The notes under the pieces: generated by a model
The model's database searches: none
Seen by the model: only the letters and a program-made list of their open reading frames with translations
What the model was told of the DNA's origin: nothing
Position numbers and translations under genes: made by a program
Assembly (NCBI RefSeq): GCF_034377145.1
Contig: NZ_CP139707.1
Coordinates: 505,001 to 569,000, forward strand
Reading direction: 5' to 3'
DNA from: Sulfitobacter sp. OXR-159
GTDB taxonomy: Bacteria; Pseudomonadota; Alphaproteobacteria; Rhodobacterales; Rhodobacteraceae
Length of the DNA: 64,000 nucleotides
Shown: positions 55,185-64,000 of the stretch, piece by piece
How positions within the stretch are numbered: the first letter of the stretch is position 1
Layout: each line of letters opens with the position of its first letter

Positions 55185-55835
55185 CTATTCCAGCGTGGCG
55201 ATGATGGCACGCAGGGTAGGGATGCCCCAGCCCTTTTCCGAAGACGTGACCACAATCTCGGGATAGGCGGCGGGGTGTTTGCTCAGCGCGTCTTTCACCT
55301 GCGTCAGGATTTTCTCGCGCTCGGCTTCTTTCACCTTGTCTGCCTTGGTCAGCACGACCTGAAAGGTCACGGCAGAGCTGTCGAGCAGGGACATGATTTC
55401 GTTGTCGACCTTTTTGACGCCATGGCGCGCGTCGATCAGCACAAAGGCGCGGCGCAGAGTTTGACGGCCCGAAAGGTATTGCTTGAGCAGACGCTGCCAT
55501 TTCTCGACCACCGGCAGCGGCGCGTTGGCATAGCCGTAGCCCGGCAGGTCAACGAGGTAATGCTCTTCGCCGGCCGTGAAGAAGTTAATCTCCTGCGTAC
55601 GGCCGGGCGTGTTCGAGGCCCGCGCCAGTGCTTTCATGCCCGTCAGCGCGTTGATCAGCGTCGATTTCCCGACGTTGGAACGGCCCGCAAAGCAGACCTC
55701 CATGCGGTCTGGGGGCGGCAGCCCGTCCATCGCCACCACGCCTTTGACGAATGTCGTCTCACCGGCGAAAAGCATCCGGCCTTTTTCGGCGCTCGGCGCG
55801 TCCGGCTCCTCGGCAATGGTGTAGTTCACTTGCAT
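55185..55835 (-). CDS. engB: Ribosome-biogenesis GTPase EngB (YsxC/YihA)
   Basis: A 216-residue GTPase needed for late 50S assembly. G1 GRSNVGKST (51-59), G2 Thr in [13 protein letters not shown]3 DLPGYG (96-101), G4 TKAD, G5 TSSEKGWG. Its ATG overlaps the stop of the MOSC gene by one base (TGATG). Confidence 0.95.
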   Translation of the reverse strand: MQVNYTIAEEPDAPSAEKGRMLFAGETTFVKGVVAMDGLPPPDRMEVCFAGRSNVGKSTLINALTGMKALARASNTPGRTQEINFFTAGEEHYLVDLPGYGYANAPLPVVEKWQRLLKQYLSGRQTLRRAFVLIDARHGVKKVDNEIMSLLDSSAVTFQVVLTKADKVKEAEREKILTQVKDALSKHPAAYPEIVVTSSEKGWGIPTLRAIIATLE

Positions 55836-56572
55836 CAAATCAGCTCCAGTTCGTCGCCCACGGCGATCTCTCCGCCGGTGGTGACGGTCAGGGTAACACC
55901 GAAGTCTCGGTGACCCAATTGGTCAAGCGCGGCGAGCGTATCCACGTCGCGCGCGCCGGTGTCGGTGTTCACGGTCGTGGCAAGGCAGCGGGTGATGCGT
56001 TTTGACACATGCAGCCGCGCCTCGCCGATTTTCAGGTCGCGTCCGATCCATTCGAACTCATCCCACGGGGCCGCGCCGTCAAACCAGATGTTGCCGCGCC
56101 AGCGGGCGGTTTGCAGCGGGCTGCCGGCAAGCGCTTCGACCGCGGCATGGGAGGCCAGGCTATTGAGCGAGAGCGTCGGTTCGGCACTGTCGGTATAGCC
56201 ACGCCCGTCGAGCCGCAGGATATCTGCGGGGGCGGCGCGGCCTTCGGCCACCAAGGGGCGCACCCAGTCGAGGAATGCGGCCTGTTCGCGATCGGGGTGA
56301 AAGGTGATCTCGCCGCGCGTCGGGTGGCGCAAGGTCAGCTTCTCTGTCGCCTCATCCAGCTTGGCCGTGATTGCCTGCAGCTGCGGCGAAGACGCCCCCC
56401 GCGTGAAATTCAAGCACCGCGCCCAATCTCCGGGCGCGGCTTTGGATGCGTCATGGGCCACGGCCCAAAGCCGGTCATAGGGCATCGACTGCCCGGCGCG
56501 CAGGGTCACACGCTCAACCGTCTCGCGGCCATGGGCCTTGAGCGGGTGCCGGTTGAGCGCGGTGACCTGCAT
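55835..56572 (-). CDS. MOSC-domain protein
   Basis: A 245-residue protein with an N-terminal beta-barrel-like part (VTALNRHPLKAHGRETVERV) and a C-terminal MOSC domain. The conserved cysteine lies in SKRITRCLATTVNTDTGARD. MOSC proteins carry or transfer sulfur, including to molybdenum cofactor enzymes; in this subfamily the target is unknown. Coupled by one-base overlaps to yidC before and engB after. Confidence 0.82.
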   Translation of the reverse strand: MQVTALNRHPLKAHGRETVERVTLRAGQSMPYDRLWAVAHDASKAAPGDWARCLNFTRGASSPQLQAITAKLDEATEKLTLRHPTRGEITFHPDREQAAFLDWVRPLVAEGRAAPADILRLDGRGYTDSAEPTLSLNSLASHAAVEALAGSPLQTARWRGNIWFDGAAPWDEFEWIGRDLKIGEARLHVSKRITRCLATTVNTDTGARDVDTLAALDQLGHRDFGVTLTVTTGGEIAVGDELELI

Positions 56573-58443
56573 CACTTTTTCGACTTGCCCGATTTGGGTT
56601 TGCTATCTGCATTGGCGGCATCACCCTTGGGCGTGCGTTTAAAGCCGCCTGCGATGTTGCCCCAGAGGTCAGGCTTGTACCCTTGGCTGCGCATGATCAG
56701 ATACTGCTGGGTGAAGGTGATCGTGTTGTTCGCGATCCAGTAGACCACGAGGCCGCTCGCGAAACCGCCCAGCATGAACATGAAGACCCAAGGCATCCAA
56801 GCAAAGATCATCTGCTGTGTCGGATCGGTGGGGGCCGGGTTCAGCTTTTGCTGCAGGTACATGGAGATACCCAGCAGAAGCGGCAGAATACCGATGAACA
56901 CCAGCGCCAGCATCGAGCCGGGCTCGGGGGCCGCATAGGGCAGCAGGCCCCAGAGGTTCATGATCGAGGTCGGATCGGGCGCGCTGAGGTCTTGGAACGG
57001 GCCAAAGAAGGGCGCGTGGCGCAATTCGATCGTGACAAAGATCACCTTATAGAGCGAGAAGAAGATCGGGATTTGCAGAAGGATCGGCAGACAGCCCGCA
57101 GCGGGGTTTACCTTGTTCTTCTTGTAGAGCTCCATCATGCCCTGCTGCATCTTCTGACGGTCGTCGCCCGCATCTTTCTTCAGCTTTTCCATTTCGGGCT
57201 GAAGTTCCTTCATCCGCGCCATGGAGACGTAGGATTTATAGGCCAGCGGGAAGAGCAGCGCCTTGATCAGCAGCGTCAGGCCGATGATCGCAACGCCCAT
57301 GTTGCCGATGAGCTGGTTGAGGTTGTGCAGCAGCCAAAAGATCGGCTTGGTCAGGAAAAAGAACCAACCCCAGTCGATGCTGTCGATGAATTTGGCCACA
57401 CCGGAGGCTTGGTAATCCTGCAGGGTTTCCCACTCCTTCGCACCCGCGAAGAACTTGCTGGAGGTGCTCACGCTTTCGCCTGCCGCGACCGAGCGGGTCG
57501 GCTGGCGGGTGAAGGCGCGGTAGGTGTCGGCGCGCGGGTCATAGGTGAGCGCCTGCTCAAAGGTCTCGCCCGCGTCGGGGATCAGCACGGCCTGCCAATA
57601 GTGATCGGTGAAGCCAACCCAGCCCTCGGTGACGCCTTCGGTGACCACGGCGGGGCGGCCCCAGGTGCTGTTCACGTCGGCTTCGGCGATGTCGTCCCAA
57701 TCGACTTCGGAAAGCTCACCATTGGCCATGGCCACGGCGCCTTCATGCAGGATGAAGAAGCTTTTCAGGTCTTCGGGCAACCCGTGTTGCGCGATCATGC
57801 CGAAGGGGGCGAGGTTCACCGCGCCTTCGCCATTGTTGGTCACGCTCTGGGTGATGTCGAACATATACTCGTCGTCGACCGAGATGGTGCGGGTAAAGAC
57901 CTGACCGGCACCATTGTCCCAGCTTAAAGTGACGGGGCTGTCGACGCCCAGTGTTTCGCCCTCACTCAGGGTCCAGAGCGTATCGACACCCGGCACGGCA
58001 TCGGGCGCAAGGCCAGAGCCTGCGGCCCAACCATGCAGCGCGTAATAGGCATCGCTCGATCCTTCGGGGGAGAGCAGGGTCACGATTTCGGCGTCTGCGT
58101 CGAGCGTGGTTTGGTAGTCGTTCAGTTTCAGGTCGTCGATCCGACCCCCCATGAGCGAGATGGAGCCGCTGACCTTGTCGGTCGCAATGGCCACGCGGGG
58201 GGCAGCCGCCAGAGCCGCGCGGCGGCCTTCGGGTGCGGCGCCTTCGCCATCCTCCGTGCCGGGCGCGGCAGCGGTGTCGGCGGTGGAGGCGGGGACCGAG
58301 GTGCCCTCGATGGTTTGGCTGGTCTCTGTGCCGGGTTCTAGCGCAGGGTCGGCTTCGGGGGGCGGGAACAGGAGGAACCACACGAGGATGACGGCAAAGC
58401 TGAGCGCCGTGGCAAGGATGAGATTCTTGTTCTGTTCGTCCAT
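56572..58443 (-). CDS. yidC: Membrane protein insertase YidC
   Basis: A 623-residue inner-membrane insertase of the long Gram-negative type. An N-terminal membrane helix (about 5-26) precedes a large periplasmic P1 domain (about 30-365). The five-helix core follows, with LLIKALLFPLAYKSYVSMAR and GCLPILLQIPIFFSLYKVIF. The basic C-terminal tail (KSGKSKK) contacts ribosomes. AGGTGG precedes the ATG at 58443; 14 earlier open codons are not conserved. Confidence 0.96.
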   Translation of the reverse strand: MDEQNKNLILATALSFAVILVWFLLFPPPEADPALEPGTETSQTIEGTSVPASTADTAAAPGTEDGEGAAPEGRRAALAAAPRVAIATDKVSGSISLMGGRIDDLKLNDYQTTLDADAEIVTLLSPEGSSDAYYALHGWAAGSGLAPDAVPGVDTLWTLSEGETLGVDSPVTLSWDNGAGQVFTRTISVDDEYMFDITQSVTNNGEGAVNLAPFGMIAQHGLPEDLKSFFILHEGAVAMANGELSEVDWDDIAEADVNSTWGRPAVVTEGVTEGWVGFTDHYWQAVLIPDAGETFEQALTYDPRADTYRAFTRQPTRSVAAGESVSTSSKFFAGAKEWETLQDYQASGVAKFIDSIDWGWFFFLTKPIFWLLHNLNQLIGNMGVAIIGLTLLIKALLFPLAYKSYVSMARMKELQPEMEKLKKDAGDDRQKMQQGMMELYKKNKVNPAAGCLPILLQIPIFFSLYKVIFVTIELRHAPFFGPFQDLSAPDPTSIMNLWGLLPYAAPEPGSMLALVFIGILPLLLGISMYLQQKLNPAPTDPTQQMIFAWMPWVFMFMLGGFASGLVVYWIANNTITFTQQYLIMRSQGYKPDLWGNIAGGFKRTPKGDAANADSKPKSGKSKK

Positions 58444-58732
58444 GGGGACCGCCACCTGATGTCTTTGAATATCACGGGGGTTCAACAGAGTGCGGGGCCA
58501 AAGGTCAAGTGGAATCGGGTAAGGTTGGGGGCAATGTACCGTGGTTTTGGCCCATCTGGCATGGGTTTTGCGGAGTTTCGCCGGGGACGGTTGCGGGTGG
58601 CCTGTGGCACTGGCTTTGACTGGGCCGGGGCCGAAGGGGTTTGGCGGCCTCGGCGCGAGGGGCGTATCATCTGCTCGCGGTAGGCACGGCGTGCTACATT
58701 TGGCGCGTGCATATCGGACGAGGGCGGCGGCG
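58444..58732 (-). other. Spacer upstream of yidC
   Basis: 289 bases between the EAL gene end and yidC. No gene, tRNA or terminator was recognised. It probably contains the promoter for yidC-MOSC-engB-argB, but no convincing box pair was found. Confidence 0.5.
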
Positions 58733-60274
58733 CTATGTGGCGCGCCCGTTCATAATGCGGGGCACATCTTGCAGTTTTGCATTGTGGCGGGCGATCCAAT
58801 CAAGTGTTTGCTCAAAAGGCATGGGGCGGGCGATGCCGAAGCCTTGCACGTGGTCACAGCCGAGTTGGGCCAACAGGACATGCTCCCCCACCGTCTCCAC
58901 CCCTTCGGCAAGGGTTTCGACGCCCAGGCGTTCGGCCATGGTCAAGATGGCGCTGATCATGCGTTGCTGATCGGGGTCGCGATCGGCCTTCATGACGAAG
59001 GAACGGTCGATTTTGATCCGGCTTACCGAAAAGCGGCGGATGGACGCGATGGAGGCATGGCCGGTACCGAAATCATCAAGGTCAATGCGGCAACCGAGCT
59101 TGCGCAGGGCATTTATATTTCGGGTGATCACATCATCGGCGGCAGAAGCGACGACCGTTTCCAGTACTTCGATTGCGAGCCTTTCGGGGGATAAATCAAA
59201 ACGGTCCAACTCCCACGTGACTTTGTCGATGAGCTGAGGGTTGGCAAGTTCGCCGCCTGCGAAATTCACACCGATTTGGGGCACTTCGGTGCCGGAGCTA
59301 TCCCAGGCTTTGAGCGCAGCGAAGGAATGATAAATCATTACCTCGGCCAAACGCTCCAACAGGCCAGCTTCTTCGACGGCGGGCAGGAAATCGGAGGGCG
59401 GGATCATGCCTTGGACCGGGTGGTTCCAGCGCGCCAGTGCTTCAAAGCCGGTGATTTGGCCGGTGTCGGTTGAGATCTGCGGCTGGAACCATGGTTGAAT
59501 CTGCCCGCTGTCCAATGCCTGCGCGACCTCCTCGCGCAGTTCTGCGCGGCTTTCGGTTTCCCGGCGCATCTGGTCAGAGAAGGCGCGGATGGAAGATGGC
59601 CCGCGCCGCTGGCCGCTGCGCAGCGCCGTGGCGGCGGCAGCAAGCCAAGCGGAGCCATCACCGCCCGGGGCGCGGGTGTTGAGGCAAAATCCGACGGAGG
59701 CCGTGAGATAGATCGTAACTCCATCGACAAAGAACGGTTCTTCCAAAGTGGCCTGAAGCCGCCCGGCGAGTTGAATGCAAAGCTCAAGATCAAGCTGGCG
59801 GACCGGGGTCGTGCAGATGGCGAAACGTGCTTCGCCCATCTTGCCGATGATATCGTCATCCCGCAGGGCGCTGTGCAACCGTTCGCCGCTTTGCCGCGCA
59901 ATCGTATCTGCGGCAGATTGGCCGTAACGTTCGATAATCTGGTCAAAATCCTCAAGCGCGATAAAGCTTGTTGCCGACAAGCGCCCCTGTGTTCGGGCGC
60001 TTTGAAAGACCTGTTCGGTCAGCTCTTCAAAGGTGCTGCGCTGTAGTATGGCGGTGTGCGCGTCACGGGGAAACGTCGCCCCCTCGCCAAACCGCTGCCC
60101 CGCAAGAAAAAGAAGCGGCAGCGCGGCGGAGACGCCAAACAGGGCCATTTCACCGCCAATCCAAAACGCCAGCAATGACATCGCGGGGAGAAAGGCCAGA
60201 GCGGCCTGGCCGCTAAGCAATGCGGCGAGCGACTGGCGCAGTTGCCCGGGCCCAGTGGTGCGGTAATGTGCCAT
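58733..60274 (-). CDS. Membrane GGDEF-degenerate/EAL cyclic-di-GMP phosphodiesterase
   Basis: A 513-residue protein. Two hydrophobic helices (about 20-60) anchor it. A GGDEF-like domain (about 75-235) is degenerate: the signature site reads KMGEARF. The EAL domain (about 250-500) keeps the catalytic set: Glu278 (EALARW), Asn in NFAGGEL, Glu in IEVLET, DDFGTG (400-405), Lys422 (IKIDRSF), Glu457 (AEGVET) and Gln477. It should therefore hydrolyse c-di-GMP, perhaps with GTP sensing by the dead GGDEF domain. AGAGGG precedes the ATG at 60274. It sits between ttcA and yidC. Confidence 0.9.
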   Translation of the reverse strand: MAHYRTTGPGQLRQSLAALLSGQAALAFLPAMSLLAFWIGGEMALFGVSAALPLLFLAGQRFGEGATFPRDAHTAILQRSTFEELTEQVFQSARTQGRLSATSFIALEDFDQIIERYGQSAADTIARQSGERLHSALRDDDIIGKMGEARFAICTTPVRQLDLELCIQLAGRLQATLEEPFFVDGVTIYLTASVGFCLNTRAPGGDGSAWLAAAATALRSGQRRGPSSIRAFSDQMRRETESRAELREEVAQALDSGQIQPWFQPQISTDTGQITGFEALARWNHPVQGMIPPSDFLPAVEEAGLLERLAEVMIYHSFAALKAWDSSGTEVPQIGVNFAGGELANPQLIDKVTWELDRFDLSPERLAIEVLETVVASAADDVITRNINALRKLGCRIDLDDFGTGHASIASIRRFSVSRIKIDRSFVMKADRDPDQQRMISAILTMAERLGVETLAEGVETVGEHVLLAQLGCDHVQGFGIARPMPFEQTLDWIARHNAKLQDVPRIMNGRAT

Positions 60275-60381
60275 CGCGATATCCCTCTTCAATGCGCGCC
60301 ATGCCTGCGCTGATGGGGGTGGGATATCGCCTTTAGGGTGTGTCGTGGGTTAACAGAGACCGGTTTTTCGCGGATTATTAT

Positions 60382-61251
60382 CTAAAATTGTTCTTGCTCT
60401 GTACTCTCAATGTTCCGCGTAAGCCCGGCAAAGTCGAAAAGCTCGGGATCCAGCAAATGTGAGGGCCGGGCGTTCATCAGGGCGCGGAACATAACTTGCC
60501 GACGACCGGGGCTATTGGCCTCCCATCCGTCGAGAATCGCCTTGACCTGCTGGCGTTGAAGCCCGTCCTGCGACCCGCAAAGATCGCAGGGAATGATCGG
60601 ATAATTCATCGCCGTGGCAAAGCGTTCACAATCGCTTTCAGCCACATGGGCGAGGGGGCGGTAGAGGAGCAGATCGCCTTCTTCGTTTACCAATTTGGGC
60701 GGCATCGTCGCCAGCCGTCCGCCGTGGAAAAGGTTCATGAAAAAGGTTTCAAGGATGTCATCCCGATGATGCCCCAGCACCACGGCGGAGCAGCCTTCCT
60801 CCCGCGCGATCCGGTAGAGATTGCCCCGGCGCAGACGGCTGCAAAGGGCGCAGAAGGTGCGTCCGGCGGGGATCTTGTCCATCACGATTGAGTAGGTGTC
60901 TTGATATTCGATGCGATGCGGAACGCCCATCTTTTCAAGGAATTCCGGCAGCACGGTGGCCGGAAAGTTCGGCTGGCCTTGATCGAGGTTGCAAGCCAGA
61001 AGCTCGACAGGCAGCAGGCCGCGCCATTGCAGTTCATGCAAGATCGCGAGCAGGGTGTAGCTGTCTTTTCCGCCGGAAAGGCAGACCAGCCATTTGGGTT
61101 TCGGCGCGCCCTCGGCGGTCGGCTCGACCATACCGTATTGGTCGATCGCCTCGCGGGTCATGCGGACGATGCGCTTGCGCAGTTTCTTGAACTCGGTGCT
61201 TTGCGGTGCGCCGGCAAAGAGGGGGTGAATCTCGTTGGTTTCGTCCAGCAT
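60382..61251 (-). CDS. ttcA: tRNA 2-thiocytidine(32) synthetase TtcA
   Basis: A 289-residue PP-loop ATPase that thiolates C32 of certain tRNAs. PP-loop SGGKDS at 59-64; two CxxC pairs at Cys133/Cys136 (CALC) and Cys221/Cys224 (CDLC) hold the iron-sulfur cluster. [19 protein letters not shown] is typical. Its promoter was not recognised. Confidence 0.94.
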   Translation of the reverse strand: MLDETNEIHPLFAGAPQSTEFKKLRKRIVRMTREAIDQYGMVEPTAEGAPKPKWLVCLSGGKDSYTLLAILHELQWRGLLPVELLACNLDQGQPNFPATVLPEFLEKMGVPHRIEYQDTYSIVMDKIPAGRTFCALCSRLRRGNLYRIAREEGCSAVVLGHHRDDILETFFMNLFHGGRLATMPPKLVNEEGDLLLYRPLAHVAESDCERFATAMNYPIIPCDLCGSQDGLQRQQVKAILDGWEANSPGRRQVMFRALMNARPSHLLDPELFDFAGLTRNIESTEQEQF

Positions 61252-61317
61252 CGTCGGTCTCTCACTATCTGCTTGGCTTCACCTAGGGCATTTTACCCCT
61301 TTGCCGCAAGCGTGGCG

Positions 61318-61539
61318 CTAGTCTGGGACGTTGTCGATCCCGCTGTGGCCCCACGGGTGGCAGCGGGCGATGCGCCGTGCGGCCAGCCATCCACCCCGCA
61401 GCCCACCGTGTTTTTGCAAGGCTTCCAGCGCATAGGCGCTGCAGGTGGGCTGGTAGCGGCAATTGTATCCAACCCATGGGCTGAAAAGCAGCCGGTAGCC
61501 GCGCACCGGCAGGGCGAGCAGCGCCGCCAAGGGGGTCAT
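61318..61539 (-). CDS. yidD: Membrane protein insertion factor YidD
   Basis: A 73-residue protein with conserved [20 protein letters not shown] and [15 protein letters not shown]. It assists YidC-dependent insertion at the inner membrane. Overlaps rnpA by four bases. In many genomes yidC comes next; here ttcA and the EAL gene intervene. Confidence 0.95.
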   Translation of the reverse strand: MTPLAALLALPVRGYRLLFSPWVGYNCRYQPTCSAYALEALQKHGGLRGGWLAARRIARCHPWGHSGIDNVPD

Positions 61540-61958
61540 TTGCGCGCCCCGTGCAGGATATCAAGCGCGCGGGTGAGATCGGCTAGCAACTGGTCGAAAG
61601 GCAGGGCCGCTGTCGCCTCGCGCCGCCCGACAAAGACATAGTCCATGCCTGCGCGCCCTGTCTGAGGCAGCGTCAGCCGTGCGATTTCCCGCAGGCGGCG
61701 CTTGGCGCGGTTGCGGGCAACGGCGTTGCCGACCTTTTTCGAGCAGGTAAATCCCACGCGAATGGTCGCCGCACTGGGCTCAAACTCCCGGCGGGGTCGC
61801 ATTTGTAGAATAAATCCGGGGGTCGCCACACGTTTGGCGCGGCTGGCACGCTGAAAGTCCGCCCGTTTAGTCAGGGTTTCCAGACGCAGAGAAACCGCCG
61901 GGGCAGGGTTCCCCTTCGTGGCGCAAGTGCCATTCAAGGGTGCCTCCGGCGGTGTCAT
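61536..61958 (-). CDS. rnpA: Ribonuclease P protein component
   Basis: A 140-residue protein subunit of RNase P. The RNR motif [14 protein letters not shown] (around 80-92) is present after [11 protein letters not shown] 28-residue N-terminal extension precedes [13 protein letters not shown]; the ATG at 61958 is the only one before the core. It begins 26 nt after rpmH, possibly relying on the rpmH transcript. Confidence 0.94.
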   Translation of the reverse strand: MTPPEAPLNGTCATKGNPAPAVSLRLETLTKRADFQRASRAKRVATPGFILQMRPRREFEPSAATIRVGFTCSKKVGNAVARNRAKRRLREIARLTLPQTGRAGMDYVFVGRREATAALPFDQLLADLTRALDILHGARK

Positions 61959-61984
61959 ACTCTGGTTCCGAAGATCGAGGGCGC

Positions 61985-62119
61985 TTACGCGCTCAGCGAT
62001 TTCCGGCCCTGCGCGCGGCGTGCATTGATGATCTTACGGCCGGCTTTGGTGGCCATGCGCGCGCGGAAACCATGGCGCCGCTTGCGCACGAGGTTCGAGG
62101 GTTGAAAGGTGCGTTTCAT
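61985..62119 (-). CDS. rpmH: 50S ribosomal protein L34
   Basis: A 44-residue basic protein: [20 protein letters not shown], then [30 protein letters not shown] precedes the ATG. First gene of rpmH-rnpA-yidD. The dnaA gene and origin, next to rpmH in many bacteria, are not present here. Confidence 0.96.
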   Translation of the reverse strand: MKRTFQPSNLVRKRRHGFRARMATKAGRKIINARRAQGRKSLSA

Positions 62120-62199
62120 CGCTCCGTCTCCATCTAAAGCTGGCTGGGCACGGAATCACTTGAAGGGTTCCACCGCGGCCAGCGTCAATTCAAGCCCGT

Positions 62200-62228
62200 C
62201 CTCTAATGGGGCGGGGCGCGCAAGTCAA
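62200..62228 (-). promoter_or_regulatory. Promoter of rpmH-rnpA-yidD
   Basis: On the minus strand TTGACT, exactly 17 nt, then TAGAGG, with ACGGGC as discriminator. The start should lie near 62193, about 75 nt before rpmH. Same design as the ribosomal promoters on the plus strand. Confidence 0.5.
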
Positions 62229-62437
62229 ACCCCCTGAGGCGGAAAAACTGCGCTTTGCAACAAAATGCCGGTCAGAAGGGCGCGGTTTGTTTCAGTTCGC
62301 CCTTCTACCCTGCGGAATCGGGGCTCTGGGCACAAGTCCTATCAAGCGCGCGTGAGGAGCCTGTTCCTGCGCGCTGGTTCACGCCATCATTAACGAAACG
62401 ACAAACGGTCTGATCTAGGCCCAATGAAAGTGTTAAA
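62229..62437. other. Divergent spacer between rpmH promoter and VTT gene
   Basis: No gene was seen. A hairpin at 62274-62306 (AGAAGGGCG / CGCCCTTCT, 15-nt loop) lies in the middle of the 318-nt divergent gap and could be an operator-like inverted repeat. A promoter for the VTT gene is expected near 62390-62430, but no clear boxes were found. Confidence 0.45.
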
Positions 62438-63172
62438 ATGAGCCGTCAAGACCAGAGTAAGCCCGCGCTGATGCGCTACCTGCCCCTTGCGGTGATCGTG
62501 GTGGTCGCCGCCATCGGCGCATTCACCCTGCGCGATTACCTCAGTTTCGACGCCCTGCGCGACAATCGTGAGGCGCTCATCGCCTTTCGCGACAACAACT
62601 ACCTGCTGACCGCGCTGGTCTTTGTCGCCGCCTATGTAGTGATCGTGGCATTCTCCCTACCGGGGGCCACAGTGGCGACATTAACTGGCGGCTTTCTGTT
62701 CGGGCTGTTTCCCGGTGTCCTATATAACGTGGGTGGGGCCACACTCGGCGCGATCGTGATCTTCCTGGCGGCGCAATGGGGTCTGGGCGACCGGCTGAAA
62801 GAGCGGATGGATGCCTCTGATGGGGTGGTGCGCAAGATCAAGGCAGGGATCGACGATAACCAGTGGTCGATGCTCTTCTTTATCCGGCTCGTGCCGGTGG
62901 TGCCGTTTTTCGTTGCGAATCTGGTGCCCGCATTCCTTGGCGTGCCATTGTTTCGTTTCGCCATCTCCACGTTTTTCGGCATCATGGCGGGGGCGCTGGT
63001 CTTTACCTCAGTCGGGGCTGGGCTAGGTGCAGTCTTTGCCCGAGGTGAGACGCCGGACCTCGGGATCATCTTTGAACCCCATATTTTGCTGCCCATTCTG
63101 GGTCTTTGCGTTCTGTCGCTGCTGCCTGTGGTGATCAAGACATTTACCGGCAAGAAGGATCTGCTGAAATGA
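62438..63172 (+). CDS. TVP38/TMEM64 (VTT domain) membrane protein
   Basis: A 244-residue inner-membrane protein. An N-terminal helix (about 13-31) precedes the VTT/SNARE-associated core, with FSLPGATVATLTGGFLFGLF and RLVPVVPFFVANLVPAFLGV containing the conserved re-entrant Pro/Arg. Relatives include DedA-like lipid-handling proteins. Overlaps by ATGA the following flavoprotein gene, a pair often seen in bacteria, so they may act together. Confidence 0.88.
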   Translation: MSRQDQSKPALMRYLPLAVIVVVAAIGAFTLRDYLSFDALRDNREALIAFRDNNYLLTALVFVAAYVVIVAFSLPGATVATLTGGFLFGLFPGVLYNVGGATLGAIVIFLAAQWGLGDRLKERMDASDGVVRKIKAGIDDNQWSMLFFIRLVPVVPFFVANLVPAFLGVPLFRFAISTFFGIMAGALVFTSVGAGLGAVFARGETPDLGIIFEPHILLPILGLCVLSLLPVVIKTFTGKKDLLK

Positions 63173-64000
63173 CCACTCGTATTAAAACCGACGTTCTGAT
63201 CATCGGCGCAGGCTCTGGCGGGTTGTCGGTGGCGGCGGGGGGCGTCCAGATGGGCGCGGATGTGACCTTGCTCGAAGGGCACAAGATGGGCGGCGATTGC
63301 CTGAACTATGGCTGTGTGCCGTCGAAGGCGCTGATCAAGACCGGCAAGACCGCCCATGCTCAACAGCACAGTGCGCAATATGGGGTCGCGAATGCCGCCG
63401 GAGCGGTGGATTACGCGGCCGCCAAGGATCACGTGGCCAATGTGATCTCGCAAATCGCGCCGGTCGATTCGGTTGAGCGGTTTGAAGGACTGGGCGTGCG
63501 GGTGATCCGCGAATACGGGCGCTTCATTTCCGATAAAGAGGTGCAGGCGGGTGATACGATCATCACCGCGCGGCGCATTGTTGTCGCCACAGGATCATCC
63601 CCTCTGGTGCCGCCGATTCCGGGGCTGAAGGATGTGCCTTATGAAACCAACGAAACCCTCTTTGATCTGCGTGAGAAGCCGGAGCATCTGATTATTATTG
63701 GGGGTGGCCCCATCGGCATCGAGATGGCGCAGGCCCATGTGCGAATGGGCTGCAAAGTCACCGTGATCGAAGGTAGCCGCGCGCTTGGCAAGGATGACCC
63801 CGAATTGTCCGAGGTGGTTTTGCAGACCCTGCGGGACGAGGGAGTGGTCTTTGAAGAAGGCAGCGATGCCGCCAAGGTCAGTGGCGCGGCGGGCGCGATC
63901 ACGGTTGAGACCAAGGATGGCCGTGTGGTCAAGGGCTCGCATCTGCTGATGGCCGTGGGGCGCAAGAGCAACATCGACCGGCTCGACCTGGATAAGGCCG
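63169..64000 (+). CDS. Flavin-dependent disulfide oxidoreductase (5' part)
   Basis: 277 codons before the window ends; the C-terminal dimerisation domain is missing. FAD-binding DVLIIGAGSGGLSVA (8-22), redox pair Cys44/Cys49 (GGDCLNYGCVPSKAL), NAD(P)-binding IIIGGGPIGIEMAQ (near residue 170) and the second FAD motif ATGSSP. It matches the class I family of dihydrolipoamide dehydrogenase and mercuric reductase. No N-terminal heavy-metal domain or mer genes are present, so mercuric reductase is unlikely. Coupled to the VTT gene. Confidence 0.88.
   Translation, partial: MTTRIKTDVLIIGAGSGGLSVAAGGVQMGADVTLLEGHKMGGDCLNYGCVPSKALIKTGKTAHAQQHSAQYGVANAAGAVDYAAAKDHVANVISQIAPVDSVERFEGLGVRVIREYGRFISDKEVQAGDTIITARRIVVATGSSPLVPPIPGLKDVPYETNETLFDLREKPEHLIIIGGGPIGIEMAQAHVRMGCKVTVIEGSRALGKDDPELSEVVLQTLRDEGVVFEEGSDAAKVSGAAGAITVETKDGRVVKGSHLLMAVGRKSNIDRLDLDKA

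Noticed and set aside
61283..61564. Alternative 93-codon frame over yidD
   Set aside because: A different reading frame from the conserved YidD, which keeps all its motifs in 61318-61539.
62120..62437. Replication origin or dnaA region next to rpmH
   Set aside because: No DnaA-box cluster, AT-rich unwinding region or dnaA gene; alphaproteobacteria often lack this linkage.
63169..64000. Mercury resistance operon
   Set aside because: The flavoprotein lacks a heavy-metal-binding N-terminus and no merR, merT or merP is nearby.

Overview
The window reads as the chromosomal translation and transcription core of an alphaproteobacterium of the order Rhodobacterales, most likely the Roseobacter group. 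Grounds: high GC with strongly GC-biased third positions; the rhamnosyltransferase-like, ATP12-family and bztABCD-type genes characteristic of this group; the linkage rpmH-rnpA-yidD ... yidC-engB-argB; and RpoB, RpoC, EF-G and L3 lengths typical of the group. I cannot name the genus from sequence alone. No phage, transposon, CRISPR array or tRNA gene was seen. Layout: (1) 1-1950, the 3' part of a 23S rRNA gene, a spacer with a terminator-like hairpin, 5S rRNA and the operon terminator; no tRNA-fMet gene follows. (2) 2064-14979, an unknown membrane protein, then secE, nusG, rplKAJL and rpoBC, ending in a strong terminator. (3) 15107-17348, a stand-alone response regulator, a DMT exporter and a rhamnosyltransferase-like protein. 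(4) 17492-22199, the str operon rpsL-rpsG-fusA-tuf. (5) 22360-43356, the S10, spc and alpha ribosomal clusters, broken by three insertions: a fatty-acid desaturase plus a valine-repeat PRC-barrel protein between rplW and rplB; a NYN-type RNase, a 66-residue protein, a hemerythrin-like protein and a 2OG-Fe(II) oxygenase between rplP and rpmC; and a lower-GC secreted protein between rpmD and rplO. (6) 43436-48936, a compact run: Deg-type protease, rarA, crcB, an RluA-family pseudouridine synthase, a HAD phosphatase and an ATP12-type F1 assembly factor. (7) 49130-53718, a polar amino-acid ABC transporter of the Bzt/Aap type. (8) Minus strand, 62228 down to 53724: rpmH-rnpA-yidD, ttcA, an EAL protein, yidC, a MOSC protein, engB, argB, sixA. 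(9) 62438-64000, a TVP38/VTT membrane protein overlapping a truncated flavin disulfide oxidoreductase. Working together: most of the window makes ribosomes, RNA polymerase, translation factors and the membrane-insertion machinery (SecE, SecY, YidC, YidD). Two regulatory patterns recur. First, near-identical promoters (TTGnC-type -35, exactly 17 nt, TATnnG-type -10 without a T at the last position, usually a GC-rich discriminator) precede rpsL, rpsJ, rpmC, rplO and, more weakly, rpsM and rpmH; the broken clusters therefore seem to be restarted by promoters of one design. Second, the same two-hairpin element starts 10-11 nt after the stop codons of both rpoB and rpoA. Together with the repeat-rich PRC-barrel protein and the iron/oxygen-protein island beside L16, these are the most interesting observations. 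All functional calls are from motif recognition by eye; no database search was run.
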